Below the pieces are notes generated by a model. The model did not search any database. It was given only the letters and a program-made list of their open reading frames with translations, and was not told where the DNA came from. The translations under genes and the position numbers were made by a program. Shown here piece by piece: positions 1-8,670 of a DNA stretch of 32,980 nt. Every line of letters begins with the position of its first letter. The stretch's first letter is position 1. This DNA is from Pseudomonas sp. MIACH (GTDB taxonomy: Bacteria; Pseudomonadota; Gammaproteobacteria; Pseudomonadales; Pseudomonadaceae): assembly GCF_001269925.1 (NCBI RefSeq), contig NZ_LHVO01000032.1, positions 1 through 32,980 on the forward strand, read 5' to 3'.

Positions 1-100
1 ACAGGGAGATTTGTCAGAGTCTGGAAGTTGTGGAGATACCTATGGCTATCAAAGATCGACGGCAGATCGGTCACCATCGCCGGCCTCAACGTCAGCGCAT

Positions 101-640
101 TCATTCGCGCAACTCACACACAGCACTGCCCTTCATACCGGAGGCATGCACGCTCACATGGCGCACGGAAAAACCGGGGTTTTCGACGAGTTTTCTCTCT
201 TCCCAAGCCCCACCGCTGGCGACCTGATAACCAATGGTGCCGTCCGCTTGCCAGGTCAGGCGCAAGGTGTATACGCCGCGTTGGTCGGGGGCCCGATGGA
301 AGAACGTATCGATGACCGGCTTGGCTTTGTTGAAGGTACGCAGTTGGAACAAACGCTGATCACTGCCGGCTGGCGTGTAGCTGGAAAGAAATAGGGTGTC
401 GTCCTCGGCAGCGTCCTCGGCAGCCGCAAGAATCACCGACGGTACCCACTTTTCGCCGCGGTCCTGGTTGTCGGTGGTGACCTTGCAGGTCAACTGGCCT
501 GTTCCGGTGACGTTCTGGCGCAGAACGGTCTCATACATCCCATAGGGCACGTCGAACGTCAGTGTTTTTTCGGTGACCTGGCCACAGCCTGCCAGCAGAT
601 ACAGCGCCGATAGACCGATGACTCCTTGGAGAATCTTCAC
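101..640 (-). CDS. Small secreted lipoprotein of unknown function
   Basis: A 179-aa protein whose N-terminus is a lipoprotein signal peptide: a short Lys-containing start, a hydrophobic stretch (ILQGVIGLSALYLLAGC) and a lipobox ending in Cys at about residue 19. It is therefore probably anchored to the outer or inner membrane facing the periplasm. The mature part is hydrophilic with three further Cys and no domain I recognise. The start chosen is GTG at 640, because an AAGGAAA ribosome site lies just upstream and this start places the signal peptide at residue 1; the open frame continues to 883 but the extension is not protein-like and overlaps the next gene. It lies downstream of the hydrolase gene on the same strand, about 110 bases away. 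Existence as a lipoprotein is well supported; function is unknown. Confidence 0.8.
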   Translation of the reverse strand: MKILQGVIGLSALYLLAGCGQVTEKTLTFDVPYGMYETVLRQNVTGTGQLTCKVTTDNQDRGEKWVPSVILAAAEDAAEDDTLFLSSYTPAGSDQRLFQLRTFNKAKPVIDTFFHRAPDQRGVYTLRLTWQADGTIGYQVASGGAWEERKLVENPGFSVRHVSVHASGMKGSAVCELRE

Positions 641-750
641 GTGCTTTCCTTGGCTTGGGGGAATATTTGGAGAAGACAGCGTACCCGGCCCATGGGTAAA
701 AGGGGATGGCAATCGATTTAGAAAATAAGCGCCACCTGCCTGGGGAGAAT

Positions 751-1674
751 TCACTTTTCTCCCTCGACGTGCTTCGTTATCCACTTGCGGCTGTAAGCAA
801 GCACGCCATCGGCCATCGCCACCGGAAAATGAATAAATCCATGGGCCGACTCCGGCAACAGGTGTACTTCCGCCCTGGGCCACCGCTCTGCAATCAACAG
901 CGTGTCATCCTTGAGCGGGTCCAACTCTCCCACAAACATCAACGCCGGGGGCAGCCCTTCAAAGTCGCCATACAACGGCGATAACGTTGGATGCCTGCGC
1001 TCATCATCACTCAGCCCCGGCGTGAGCATGCGCAACGCCTCCACCATCCCAGGCCCATCCAGCAACAACGTTTCAGGCCCCGCAGCGCGTACGCTCGGTG
1101 TGCCGGTCAGGTCGTAAACGCCGTAATACAACACCGCGCCGCTTATGCGCTTGAGCAGTTCAGGCCATTGCTTGAGGGACAGCAGCGTCGCCGCCGCCAG
1201 ATGACCGCCGGCCGATTCGCCGACGACGATGACCGGCAGGCCGGCAAACTCATCGGCACTGAGCAACCAGCGCGCCGCCGCCAAACAATCCGCCATCAGC
1301 CCCTCGACCGGCGTGTCGACCGCCAGCCGATAATCCACCGACACCACCGCCACATCACACGCCTGCAGCATGCCCAGGTTGAGGTCGTCATCCATCTGCG
1401 CATTGCCGATCACCCAGCCGCCGCCGTGGATATCCAGCACCACGCCTTTGGGCTTGCCGCTTGGCCGCAGGATGCGCACGGGGACGTTGTCTACAACCCT
1501 GCTTTCAGCCGGTGTGGCGCGCTTGAGCGTTTGACTGACGCGCAACAGCGCCTGGATCAAACGCGGCGTGATGCGGTTGCGGATCTTGAAGCGCGGCAGC
1601 CAGGCCAGCTTCTGATTGAAGCGGCGCATCTGGGCCAGTTCCGCTTCACTGGCGGGCCAAGGTTGGTGGGCCAT
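751..1674 (-). CDS. Alpha/beta hydrolase, hormone-sensitive-lipase (HSL) type esterase
   Basis: A 307-aa cytoplasmic esterase/lipase-like enzyme of the alpha/beta hydrolase fold-3 (HSL) family. Visible motifs are the oxyanion-hole HGGGW at residues 83-87, the nucleophile elbow GESAGG with Ser154, an acidic residue in GELDPLKDD (Asp252) and the catalytic His278 in SAHGF, so the full triad is present and spaced as expected. There is no signal peptide. Family members hydrolyse short-chain acyl esters; the natural substrate cannot be read from sequence. The ATG overlaps the TGA of the upstream tspO gene by one base (TGATG), which indicates translational coupling and one transcript. A role linked to the TspO ligand is possible but is only inference from the operon. 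Confidence 0.92.
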   Translation of the reverse strand: MAHQPWPASEAELAQMRRFNQKLAWLPRFKIRNRITPRLIQALLRVSQTLKRATPAESRVVDNVPVRILRPSGKPKGVVLDIHGGGWVIGNAQMDDDLNLGMLQACDVAVVSVDYRLAVDTPVEGLMADCLAAARWLLSADEFAGLPVIVVGESAGGHLAAATLLSLKQWPELLKRISGAVLYYGVYDLTGTPSVRAAGPETLLLDGPGMVEALRMLTPGLSDDERRHPTLSPLYGDFEGLPPALMFVGELDPLKDDTLLIAERWPRAEVHLLPESAHGFIHFPVAMADGVLAYSRKWITKHVEGEK

Positions 1675-2114
1675 CAGCGGTTATTGCGCAGGATCGAGAA
1701 ATTCAGCGCGGCCGCCACACACAGCCACGCCAGGTACGGGAACAGGATCAAGCCGGTGATCAGGTCCAGGCGAACGGCCAATACCACCATTGCTGCCACG
1801 GTGATCCACAGCAACACGATGATCACCATCCCGGCCAGGAGGTGATGCGCGCCGAAGAACACCGGTGTCCACAGCGTGTTCAATGCAATCTGCGCAGCCC
1901 ACAGCGCCAGTACCATCTGACTGCCAGGGATCAGGCTCAAGCGATAACCGGCCCAGGCCAGCAGCAGGTAGATGATCGTCCACGCAACCGGGAACAACCA
2001 ATTGGGCGGAGTAAAGCTGGGTTTGACGAGGGATTCGTACCAGGCGCCGGGTTTGAAAATAACACCGGTACTGGCAGCGGCGGCGCAGGCTAGCAGGAAG
2101 ATAAAGAAAGTCAT
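1674..2114 (-). CDS. tspO: TspO/MBR family membrane protein (tryptophan-rich sensory protein)
   Basis: A 146-aa integral membrane protein with five predicted hydrophobic helices, the usual TspO length and topology. Diagnostic segments are KPSFTPPNWLFPVAWTIIY near residues 30-48, ALNTLWTPVFFGAHH in the third and fourth helices, and a C-terminal LNFSILRNN. TspO proteins bind tetrapyrroles and related hydrophobic ligands and are linked to stress and porphyrin handling in bacteria. The start at 2114 is chosen because AAGGA lies seven bases upstream; an in-frame upstream start at 2159 adds a non-homologous extension without a ribosome site. It is translationally coupled to the hydrolase gene that follows. 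Confidence 0.93.
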   Translation of the reverse strand: MTFFIFLLACAAAASTGVIFKPGAWYESLVKPSFTPPNWLFPVAWTIIYLLLAWAGYRLSLIPGSQMVLALWAAQIALNTLWTPVFFGAHHLLAGMVIIVLLWITVAAMVVLAVRLDLITGLILFPYLAWLCVAAALNFSILRNNR

Positions 2115-2187
2115 CGTCTGTCCTTGGCGGAAGTGGTTTGAATCTTGGACGTGCAGCACCCACGTAAAAGTTCAGCGCAAATCAACG

Positions 2188-2230
2188 GTAGGAGCGAGCT
2201 TGCTCGCGAAAATCGCCAACGATAACGCAG
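2188..2230 (+). repeat. Single REP element (GAGCGAGCTTGCTCGC family)
   Basis: The core palindrome GAGCGAGCTTGCTCGC followed by a run of A and then CGCCAACGATAACGC. The same core with the same A run and CRYCAACGATAAYGC tail recurs at 20945-21046 and 27624-27723, so the repeated unit is about 42 bases, longer than the palindrome alone. It sits between the tspO operon and the convergent end of the next gene's transcription unit. Confidence 0.85.
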
Positions 2231-2248
2231 CGCCCCCGGCCAAAGCAT

Positions 2249-2818
2249 TCAGGCATCCCCAACCCCTACAATCCTCAACCAAGGCCAGCGTGCCTGATAA
2301 CTGCGCGCCTTCTGCTCAAACAACGCCAACTCCGGATGCCGCGGGTTAATCCGCAAAATCCCCTGTTCCACGTCCTCCAACCCATAGGGCGCATACACCT
2401 CGCCCGTGGCAATCTCCAAGCCGATGCACGTACCGGCCACCAGATAACGATCGACCCCGTCGCGTGCTGAATGCAACTGCGGATAAGGCCGACCAAAGCG
2501 CTGCCCGTACCAAAGGTGCACCCGCGCCTGATTCTTGACCTCGACATTGACGCCCAGGTCTTTGAACAACTCGTCCGCCGCACGAATCACCGCGTCTTCC
2601 GCCTCGTAAGACACGTCGGTATCGAAGTAAAAAACGTCGTAGTCCTTCACGCCCTGATCGGCAGGCAGATTCGCCTGATGGTTCCACACCGCCTGGAACA
2701 GGCAGCCTGCCGTGAGCATGCACTGATCCACACCAAGGTCAGGCAGGCGCGCCGTGATTTCGGCGTTGATGGGGTTGGCCATGGCCAGTTCGAGCAGGGT
2801 TTCGACGGTCAATGTCAT
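2249..2818 (-). CDS. Nucleotidyltransferase-fold family protein (PF06042-like)
   Basis: A 189-aa soluble protein resembling the bacterial nucleotidyltransferase family formerly called DUF925. Supporting features are the early GCLFQAVWN helix (about residues 38-46), the KDYDVFYFD strand with the paired acidic residues Asp59 and Asp61 expected of a nucleotidyltransferase metal site, a YDVF-type core followed by EVKNQARVHLWY, and a C-terminal block that includes YAPYGLEDV. Substrate and biological role are unknown for the family. The start has a good AAGGAG site nine to ten bases upstream. It is apparently monocistronic, with 87 bases to the next minus-strand gene upstream. Confidence 0.87.
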   Translation of the reverse strand: MTLTVETLLELAMANPINAEITARLPDLGVDQCMLTAGCLFQAVWNHQANLPADQGVKDYDVFYFDTDVSYEAEDAVIRAADELFKDLGVNVEVKNQARVHLWYGQRFGRPYPQLHSARDGVDRYLVAGTCIGLEIATGEVYAPYGLEDVEQGILRINPRHPELALFEQKARSYQARWPWLRIVGVGDA

Positions 2819-2905
2819 GCTGACTCCTTCGTCATCGGTACGGTCTTGGGGAACAACCGTACAACATTGAGCACCGCGTACGACGCATGGAGTAATCCGC
2901 GCCCA

Positions 2906-3139
2906 TCAGCCCTTCAACTCACCCGCCCGATTACTCGCCGCATCGTCGTAAGCCACATACAACGACTCGGCGATTTGGCTTTTGATGGCTTTGGTGGATT
3001 CCAACCCGAGCACAAAACCTTCCGCCTTGCCGCCGGCACGGTTGAGTTCTTCATGAGTGGAGGCACCGGTGATGGCGTCAAGCAGCTTGATGGCGTGAGG
3101 GCCTACGCCTTTGGGAAGGCTGATTTGGTCGATGGACAT
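2906..3139 (-). CDS. Small conserved-looking hypothetical protein
   Basis: A 77-aa soluble, mildly acidic protein (starts MSIDQISLPKGVGP) with no signal peptide, membrane segment or motif I can name. The start at 3139 has AAGG about ten bases upstream; a longer frame to 3220 begins with a sequence lacking a ribosome site and is less likely. Codon use is like neighbouring genes, which supports it being real. It shares orientation with the nucleotidyltransferase gene 87 bases downstream and could be cotranscribed. Function unknown. Confidence 0.7.
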   Translation of the reverse strand: MSIDQISLPKGVGPHAIKLLDAITGASTHEELNRAGGKAEGFVLGLESTKAIKSQIAESLYVAYDDAASNRAGELKG

Positions 3140-3518
3140 GGGCGATACCTTGAAAGAGAGAGATCGGTAGCGCGTGGAACCACTGCCGGGGGTGGCATGG
3201 TAGACCGTTATACGCGGCAAGGGGCTGTTTTCCAGGTGAGCCTGATTAACCCCTTTAAACTCAGGATGCCTGATTCATGGCATTTCACTATCATGCATCG
3301 CCCCGGCCGCGCTTCATCGCGCGAGCCCGCACACCTCATGGATGCCCAAGACATGCGGGACACTATCCGAGTGGTGCGCTTGACTCACGCCAACGACACA
3401 CCGATGCAAGCCTTCACAATAGAATACGACCGCTGCCTGGCGCTGCGGGCCAAGAAGCATGCGGCGGCAGCAGCGAACTGACCCATGCACACGCTCTACC
3501 GAAATTAATAGGGAAATT
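3140..3518. other. Intergenic stretch without a convincing gene
   Basis: This 379-base gap separates a minus-strand gene from a plus-strand gene and must hold both promoters. A 47-codon plus-strand frame (3338-3481) has no ribosome site and no recognisable similarity, so it is not called. No repeat or strong hairpin was seen. Confidence 0.5.
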
Positions 3519-4028
3519 ATGAAGCCTCTTTACCTGTGTTCCATTCTGCTGCTTGCGGGCTGCACCCCAGCGCCGAAATACCTAGTGCCTGCGGGGGCGC
3601 CTCACGCGCTTATTCGCAGCGAATTGGTGTCGATGGAGAATCGTCGAAACAGCGTGTCTCTGGTCGAGGCGCCTGCCATCGGCTGCAAATACGGCAGAAC
3701 CGTGGCGACTTCGCCGGGAGGGCAATTGGTGTCCGTTCGTAAGAATGTATCGACGCCGGAGGGGTTTTTCCCGATTGAAGCCGGCAAGCCGCTGCACTTG
3801 GTGATGCGCGGCGCGGCCAACGGCAATCGCTCGTGCAGCATAGCGTTTGTCAGCGAATTTGCGCCGGGCGCACGTTATGTGATCAAAGGAGGAATCGTCG
3901 ACAGCCCGGACACGCTGAGCGGTTGTTACATCGACATATTCAATGTCGATTCGGGCGCGCACGTCCCCAAGACCGATGAGCCGAAGATGGACCGCAATTG
4001 TGCGTTGGACAGGCTACCGACGCTCTAG
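3519..4028 (+). CDS. Secreted lipoprotein of unknown function
   Basis: A 169-aa protein starting MKPLYLCSILLLAGC, a clear lipoprotein signal peptide with the lipobox LLAGC placing the acylated Cys at residue 15. The mature domain is rich in beta-type sequence and contains further Cys residues (in IGCKYG, RSCSIAF, SGCYID and RNCALD) that could pair in the periplasm. No family recognised. ATG at 3519 is chosen because it gives the signal peptide directly and follows an AGGGAAAT stretch; the frame is open to 3459 but the extension has no signal features. It is followed after 226 bases by a second, tiny lipoprotein gene on the same strand. Confidence 0.82.
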   Translation: MKPLYLCSILLLAGCTPAPKYLVPAGAPHALIRSELVSMENRRNSVSLVEAPAIGCKYGRTVATSPGGQLVSVRKNVSTPEGFFPIEAGKPLHLVMRGAANGNRSCSIAFVSEFAPGARYVIKGGIVDSPDTLSGCYIDIFNVDSGAHVPKTDEPKMDRNCALDRLPTL

Positions 4029-4254
4029 TGGGAAATTGCCCCCTACCTGAGCACCCTTTTGCGCTGCATGTGACCGCCCATTTGCATTGAACTTAACCAT
4101 TCATGTGCAGGCGCCTCTTGCGCGCCAAAGCATTCTCCAAGCACCGCAGTTGGATGTGGGCTTGGAGCGTAGCGGCATGGGATGCTATACGACACTTATC
4201 GGGTGTGATATCAGACAAAGATATCGATTAACGAATAGTTAGGGACAACTAACG

Positions 4255-4416
4255 ATGCGTCCCAAAAGTGCTTATAGCCTGGTTGTTTTCAGCAGTCTTA
4301 TTATTAGCTCCGGCTGTACATCATATGAATCCAAGCCAGTCATCAAAAGAGTACTTGACGGGATTAAGTCTCGGCTTGAATCCTTTTTTCCTGCCCACGC
4401 CCGTCCCTGGACGTAG
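4255..4416 (+). CDS. 53-aa small lipoprotein
   Basis: Reading from ATG at 4255 gives a 53-aa protein with a Lys-containing start (MRPKSAY), a hydrophobic segment (SLVVFSSLIISSGC) and a lipobox cysteine at residue 22, followed by CTSYESKP and a short, mostly basic tail. AGGG lies ten bases upstream of the ATG. The frame ends with TAG fifteen bases before the convergent end of the siderophore receptor gene. Local base composition before it is AT-rich (promoter-like). The lipoprotein signature makes it credible despite its size; it might alternatively be the 5' remnant of a longer lost gene. Function unknown. Confidence 0.6.
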   Translation: MRPKSAYSLVVFSSLIISSGCTSYESKPVIKRVLDGIKSRLESFFPAHARPWT

Positions 4417-4431
4417 GCCACACACCACCGC

Positions 4432-6861
4432 TTAGAAGCTGTACCGCGCAGTCAGTTTGAAATTACGCGGGTCGCCGTAGATGTCGTACGGCTCATAGCC
4501 GCCATTGGCGATGCTGACGTAGTAAGTACGGTCGAACAGGTTGTTTACGTTGAACTGCAGATCCAGGTGCTCGTTGGCCTTGTAGCCTGCCACCAGGCCG
4601 GCCACGGTGTACGAGCCCTGGCGGTTTTCCCATGCGCTGGTACCGCTGCCGCCTGCGGTGCGGATCTGGCTCTGTTGGTAGACATCACCGCCAATGCGCC
4701 AGCGGTGCAGGTCGCCGGGCAGGGTGTAGATCGTGGACACTTTGAACATCTGGCGCGGCAGTCGGCGGTTAAAGTCCTGGCCTTCCAGGGACTCAGTGGC
4801 GTCGCTGACGTATTTCGTCTGGGTGTAGGTGTACCCACCGGCCAGTTGCCAGTTTTCGGTCAGGGCACCCTGGATTTCCAGGTCTACGCCCCGGCTGCGC
4901 ACCAGGCCGGACGCCTCGTAGCACGAGCTGACGGCGGTTGTCCCACAGCCTTTGACATCAGTCAGTTCCTGGGCGCGATTTTTCTGATCGATCTGGAAAA
5001 CCGCCAGGCTGGCGTTCAGTGCGCCATCAAAGTATTCGCCCTTGATGCCCACTTCGTAGTTCTCACCCACGATAGGCTCGACCACTTGTCCACCGAGGCC
5101 TTTTTCGGTCTGCGGCTTGAAGATATCGGTGTAGCTGACATAGACCGAGTGATGGGTGTCCAGGTCATAGACCAGGCCGGCATAGCGGGTCAGATTGCGT
5201 GTGACCTTGTAGCTGCTCTCAGGGGTTGCCCGGCTTTCGAATTCGTACCAGTCCAAACGGCCGCCGAGAATCAGCGACAGCGGATCGGTCAAGCGCAGGC
5301 GGGTGCTGGCATAGAAGCTGTCCTGGGTGGTCGTCTCGAGACGGCCGTTGGGGCCCTTGACGATATTCGGCTTGGTATGACCACGAGGGTCCCACGCGAA
5401 CAGATCGACGTTACTGTCGATGAAACTTTCCCACAGCTTGCCGGTACGATAATCCAGCTGGCGCTTGCTGGCGCCCACGGTCACATCATGTTCCCGGCCC
5501 ATGAATTGGAAGGGGCCGCTGAGGGCCAGGTCGTAACCTTTTTCCTTCTGCTCCATGGCTTGCGTCCATAGATAGTGGCGGTTATAGCCCCAGATGGAAG
5601 AGGCCAGCACGTCAGTGTTGGTCGTCGCCTGCATGGCGGCCATGCGCAGCTTCCAGTCGTTGGCGAAGCCATGTTCCAGGGTCGCGAAATAACCGGTGGT
5701 GCGGTTGTCCATGTACTCGTAGTCATGCCCCAGGAAGGTATCCCGTGGCAGTCCCAGGTGACCGCCGCCACGGGCCATGGGCAAGCCGCCCCAGACGTAG
5801 TTGGTGTGGTCCTTCTGCCGGTAGGCACCGACCGTCAGGGTGGTGGTATCGCTCAGGTCGGCGTCGACGACGCCGTAGTACAGGTCAGCGTCACTCTCGA
5901 CCGACTCGCGGAAGCTTTTCGAGTCCTGGCGCGAGAGCACGGTACGGGCGCGCAAAGTGCCACTTTCATTGAGCGGGCCGCCGACGTCCAGGGTGCTGCT
6001 GTAGTCATCCCAACTGCCGGCACTGCCGGTGAGGGTGGCCTGGAATTTTTGCGTCGGACGCTTGCGCACCAGGTTGATGGCGCCTGCAGGGCTGCCGGCA
6101 CCCTGGGCCAGGCCGGTGGCGCCGCGAACGATCTCCACCCGGTCATACATGGCCAGGTTGGCCTCGCTGCTGGGTATGTAGGTCAGGAAGCTGGTGGGAA
6201 AACCGTCGTACATGATGGTGTCGACGTCGAACCCGCGCGCGCTGAACGTGGGCCGCCCAGCCCCGCCGGAGCTATTCAGAAAAATCCCCGGCGCACTTTG
6301 GGCGACATCACTGATGGTGGTCATGGCCTTGTCGTCCATGCGCTGACGCGTGACCACGCTGACCGACTGCGGCGTTTCGCGCAGGGTCAGGGGCAGTTTG
6401 GTCGCCGTCTGCATGGCGCCGGTGGTGTAGGAGCCGCTGTTCTCGGTGGTCTGCGCCAGGTTCTGACCAGTAATGTTGGTAGCGCCCAGTTCCAGACTGG
6501 CGCCGGTGGCCTGCGGTGTCAGCACGTACAGGCCATTCCCCTGCGGTAAAGCTTGCAGACCGGTGCCCTTGAGCAATTGCTGCAGGCCACCTTCCACGCT
6601 GGTCGCAGCATTCAGGCCAGGGCTGCGCAAACCTTCCACCAGGGCCGGTTCGATGGGCAGTGTGATATTCGCCTGGCTGGCGAATTCGGAAAGGCTGCTG
6701 CTCAGGTTACCGGCTGGCACGTGATAAGTACGGTTCTGCTGGGCGCTTTGCTCGGCAGCCTGCAGCGATGCAGCAGTCAGGCTACCGCCCGCGATAATCA
6801 GACCCAGTGCGGCAGCGTGTACTGCCCGCGCCAGTGGTTGCATGCCCTGCTTCGTCGCCAT
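4432..6861 (-). CDS. TonB-dependent siderophore receptor with signalling (STN) domain
   Basis: An 809-aa outer-membrane receptor that imports a ferric siderophore using TonB energy and also signals to the cytoplasm. Order of parts: signal peptide (about 1-36, ending LQAA), STN signalling domain (about 45-115), linker with a TonB-box-like LELGATNIT, plug domain (about 155-270; includes RETPQSVSVVTRQRM and VEIVRGATGL), then a beta-barrel ending in the aromatic FKLTARYSF typical of outer-membrane insertion. The STN domain, plus the adjoining anti-sigma and sigma genes, makes this a transducer of the FecA/FpvA type. The start at 6861 has an AGGGAC site; the frame to 6912 adds no sensible sequence. 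The ligand cannot be told. The 79-base gap upstream contains a GATTCTTATT half-site like a Fur or ECF-promoter element. Confidence 0.95.
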   Translation of the reverse strand: MATKQGMQPLARAVHAAALGLIIAGGSLTAASLQAAEQSAQQNRTYHVPAGNLSSSLSEFASQANITLPIEPALVEGLRSPGLNAATSVEGGLQQLLKGTGLQALPQGNGLYVLTPQATGASLELGATNITGQNLAQTTENSGSYTTGAMQTATKLPLTLRETPQSVSVVTRQRMDDKAMTTISDVAQSAPGIFLNSSGGAGRPTFSARGFDVDTIMYDGFPTSFLTYIPSSEANLAMYDRVEIVRGATGLAQGAGSPAGAINLVRKRPTQKFQATLTGSAGSWDDYSSTLDVGGPLNESGTLRARTVLSRQDSKSFRESVESDADLYYGVVDADLSDTTTLTVGAYRQKDHTNYVWGGLPMARGGGHLGLPRDTFLGHDYEYMDNRTTGYFATLEHGFANDWKLRMAAMQATTNTDVLASSIWGYNRHYLWTQAMEQKEKGYDLALSGPFQFMGREHDVTVGASKRQLDYRTGKLWESFIDSNVDLFAWDPRGHTKPNIVKGPNGRLETTTQDSFYASTRLRLTDPLSLILGGRLDWYEFESRATPESSYKVTRNLTRYAGLVYDLDTHHSVYVSYTDIFKPQTEKGLGGQVVEPIVGENYEVGIKGEYFDGALNASLAVFQIDQKNRAQELTDVKGCGTTAVSSCYEASGLVRSRGVDLEIQGALTENWQLAGGYTYTQTKYVSDATESLEGQDFNRRLPRQMFKVSTIYTLPGDLHRWRIGGDVYQQSQIRTAGGSGTSAWENRQGSYTVAGLVAGYKANEHLDLQFNVNNLFDRTYYVSIANGGYEPYDIYGDPRNFKLTARYSF

Positions 6862-6940
6862 GTTACCGTCCCTGCCCTGTAAAATTGATGTGGTTACAGG
6901 AGGGACACGCAAGTGGGAGAAAACACGACAATGATTCTTA

Positions 6941-7909
6941 TTAAGCCTGCACGCGCGCCGTGACAGTGACCCAGTAGGCGGTGCGGTAGTGGACGCTCAC
7001 CGGCAGAGTCTGGCTCAGGGCGCGGAGAATCTGGTCGATATCGCGCAACTGGAAGGCGCCTGAAATCAGCAGCCCGGCCACGGCTGGATCGCAACGCAGC
7101 AGGCCCGGTCGATAGCGACCCAACTCAGTGATGAAGTCATCGAGGCGCATCTTTTCCGCACGCAACACGCCGCTGAGCCAGTCGAGACGATTCTGCGCCA
7201 GTTTCACTGCGGGTTCCGCCGCCTGGCTGTTGACATGGGTCTGCTGGCCGGTCGCCAGACGCATCAGGCCTTCATCACCCCGTGACAGCCGCGGGCGCAC
7301 CTGGACAGCGCCTTCCAGCGCGGCGAGGTACGTCGTGTGCGGGTACTGGCGCAGCAGGAAACGGCTGCCAAGCAGGGTAATTTCCGCTTCGGCGGTATCG
7401 ACGATGAACGGCCGCATGGCGGGCTCGCGAGGCACCTCGACGAGCATCTCTCCGGCAATGAGGCGCACGCGGCGAACGCTGTCGTCGTAAGCAATATCGA
7501 CGGCGCTGCCGGTGTTCAGGCGAATCTGCGCGCCATCCGGCAGGTGCAGGGCACGCTGCTCGCCCGTGGCCGTGCGCTCATCTGCCTGCCACTCGCGCCA
7601 CGGTAGACTCCGGTGTGCGGCAAGCCCCAGCGGAGCGGCGACGATCAGCAGTGCCAGGGTCTTGAGCGCCCTTCGGCGGTCCAGGCTGCGCGGCCGCTCC
7701 AGCGCAGCCCGTCCGGCACCACCGGCAATCTGTTGGGTTCGGGCACTGAATCGCTCGGCCAGTTGCCAGGCGCGTTCGTGATCAGCGTGCTGCGCGCGCC
7801 ATTCGGCACCGGCGGCATGCTCGGCCGCGCAGGCGCTGCTGTTCTGCAAACGCACAAACCAGCCGGCCGCTTCACGGGCAATACGCCGGTCGATGGGCGT
7901 CTCACTCAT
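6941..7909 (-). CDS. FecR-type anti-sigma factor / signal transducer
   Basis: A 322-aa single-pass inner-membrane protein that relays occupancy of the outer-membrane receptor to its ECF sigma factor. It has an N-terminal cytosolic DUF4880-like helical region (about 10-52, including REAAGWFVRL), a twin-arginine-like DRRRALKTLALL preceding one transmembrane helix (about 81-98), a FecR periplasmic domain (about 110-205, including LPDGAQIRLNTGSAV and GEMLVEV) and a C-terminal domain (about 240-322) expected to touch the receptor's STN domain. The start overlaps the 3' end of the sigma gene by eight bases (ATGAGTGA), so the two are translationally coupled. The receptor gene follows 79 bases downstream. 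Confidence 0.94.
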   Translation of the reverse strand: MSETPIDRRIAREAAGWFVRLQNSSACAAEHAAGAEWRAQHADHERAWQLAERFSARTQQIAGGAGRAALERPRSLDRRRALKTLALLIVAAPLGLAAHRSLPWREWQADERTATGEQRALHLPDGAQIRLNTGSAVDIAYDDSVRRVRLIAGEMLVEVPREPAMRPFIVDTAEAEITLLGSRFLLRQYPHTTYLAALEGAVQVRPRLSRGDEGLMRLATGQQTHVNSQAAEPAVKLAQNRLDWLSGVLRAEKMRLDDFITELGRYRPGLLRCDPAVAGLLISGAFQLRDIDQILRALSQTLPVSVHYRTAYWVTVTARVQA

Positions 7910-8441
7910 GCAACGCGCCCTGGCTGGCAAGCACGATGCATTCTTCGAAAGCCCGTGCAAGGTAGCGTTGCACCGACCGCACGTTGAGATTCATGCGGCT
8001 GGCAATCTCTTCCTGTGTATACCCCTCCAACTGCGCCATCAGGAACGCCTGTCGGTGCTTGGCTGGCAACACGGCAAGCACCTGGTCGATCTCGTCGAGA
8101 GCCTCCAGCACCAAGGCCTGATGCTCCAGCGACGGCGCCAGTTCTTCCGGCGTTTGCGCCAGCGCGTCCAGGTAGGCTTGCTCCAGCGAGCGGCGGCGGT
8201 AAAGGTTGATGGTCAGGCGATTGGCGATAGTCGCCAGGTAGGCGCGCGGCGTCGCGACGTTCAACGGCTCGTCGGGCGCACGGCAGAGCAGCCGCACAAA
8301 CGTATCCTGGGCCAGGTCCGCCGCATCGGCGGCATTGCCCAGACGGTTGCGCAGCCAGCCCTGCAGCCAGCCGTGATGATGGCTGTAGAGCTGATCGATG
8401 GACTGATGCCGGTGGACACTTGCCGATGAAGTAGACTGCAC
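7902..8441 (-). CDS. FecI-type ECF RNA polymerase sigma factor
   Basis: A 179-aa extracytoplasmic-function sigma factor of the iron-starvation group, expected to direct RNA polymerase to the adjacent receptor gene when the siderophore is bound. Region 2 spans about residues 15-90 (includes ADAADLAQDTFVRLL and PRAYLATIANRLTIN) and region 4 about 120-170 (LPAKHRQAFLMAQLEGYTQE, then a helix-turn-helix with MNLNVRSVQRYLARAFE). The only plausible start is GTG at 8441, with a poor ribosome site; weak translation would suit a low-abundance regulator. A candidate Fur site lies about 18 bases upstream, consistent with iron repression. Confidence 0.94.
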   Translation of the reverse strand: MQSTSSASVHRHQSIDQLYSHHHGWLQGWLRNRLGNAADAADLAQDTFVRLLCRAPDEPLNVATPRAYLATIANRLTINLYRRRSLEQAYLDALAQTPEELAPSLEHQALVLEALDEIDQVLAVLPAKHRQAFLMAQLEGYTQEEIASRMNLNVRSVQRYLARAFEECIVLASQGALHE

Positions 8442-8458
8442 GGGATAGGCTAAACATT

Positions 8459-8477
8459 AATGAGAATTTGTCGCATT
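8459..8477 (-). promoter_or_regulatory. Candidate Fur box upstream of the sigma factor gene
   Basis: A 19-base site whose plus-strand left half AATGAGAAT matches the Pseudomonas Fur half-site perfectly, while the right half (ending GCATT) is degenerate. It lies 18-36 bases before the sigma factor start, where a repressor would block the promoter. Assignment rests on one good half-site and on the known iron regulation of such cassettes. Confidence 0.5.
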
Positions 8478-8670
8478 CTAACAGCGTGAGTTCAGGTTCG
8501 TACACGTAAAGGTGCTGGTTTCGTTGAATAATGTCCGCGTGCTGTTGATCGTGATCGAGCTGCTTCTGACTGAACGCAGTCGACAGCGGAAGTCTTATGT
8601 TCTGAAAGCACATCGAAACCGGGGAATGGGCGCTCTATTATGATTTTTACTAAGGTTGCGCGAGGCTTCA

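Noticed and set aside
11..394. Plus-strand 127-codon frame at the left edge
   Set aside because: Most of it is antisense to the lipoprotein gene, and the first 100 bases show no motif; an incoming gene end cannot be demonstrated.
3338..3481. 47-codon plus-strand frame before the lipoprotein gene
   Set aside because: No ribosome site and no recognisable similarity; composition does not separate it from chance.
4567..6549. Long plus-strand open frames opposite the siderophore receptor gene
   Set aside because: They are antisense shadows of a high-GC gene; their translations have no coherent motifs, while the minus strand gives a complete receptor.
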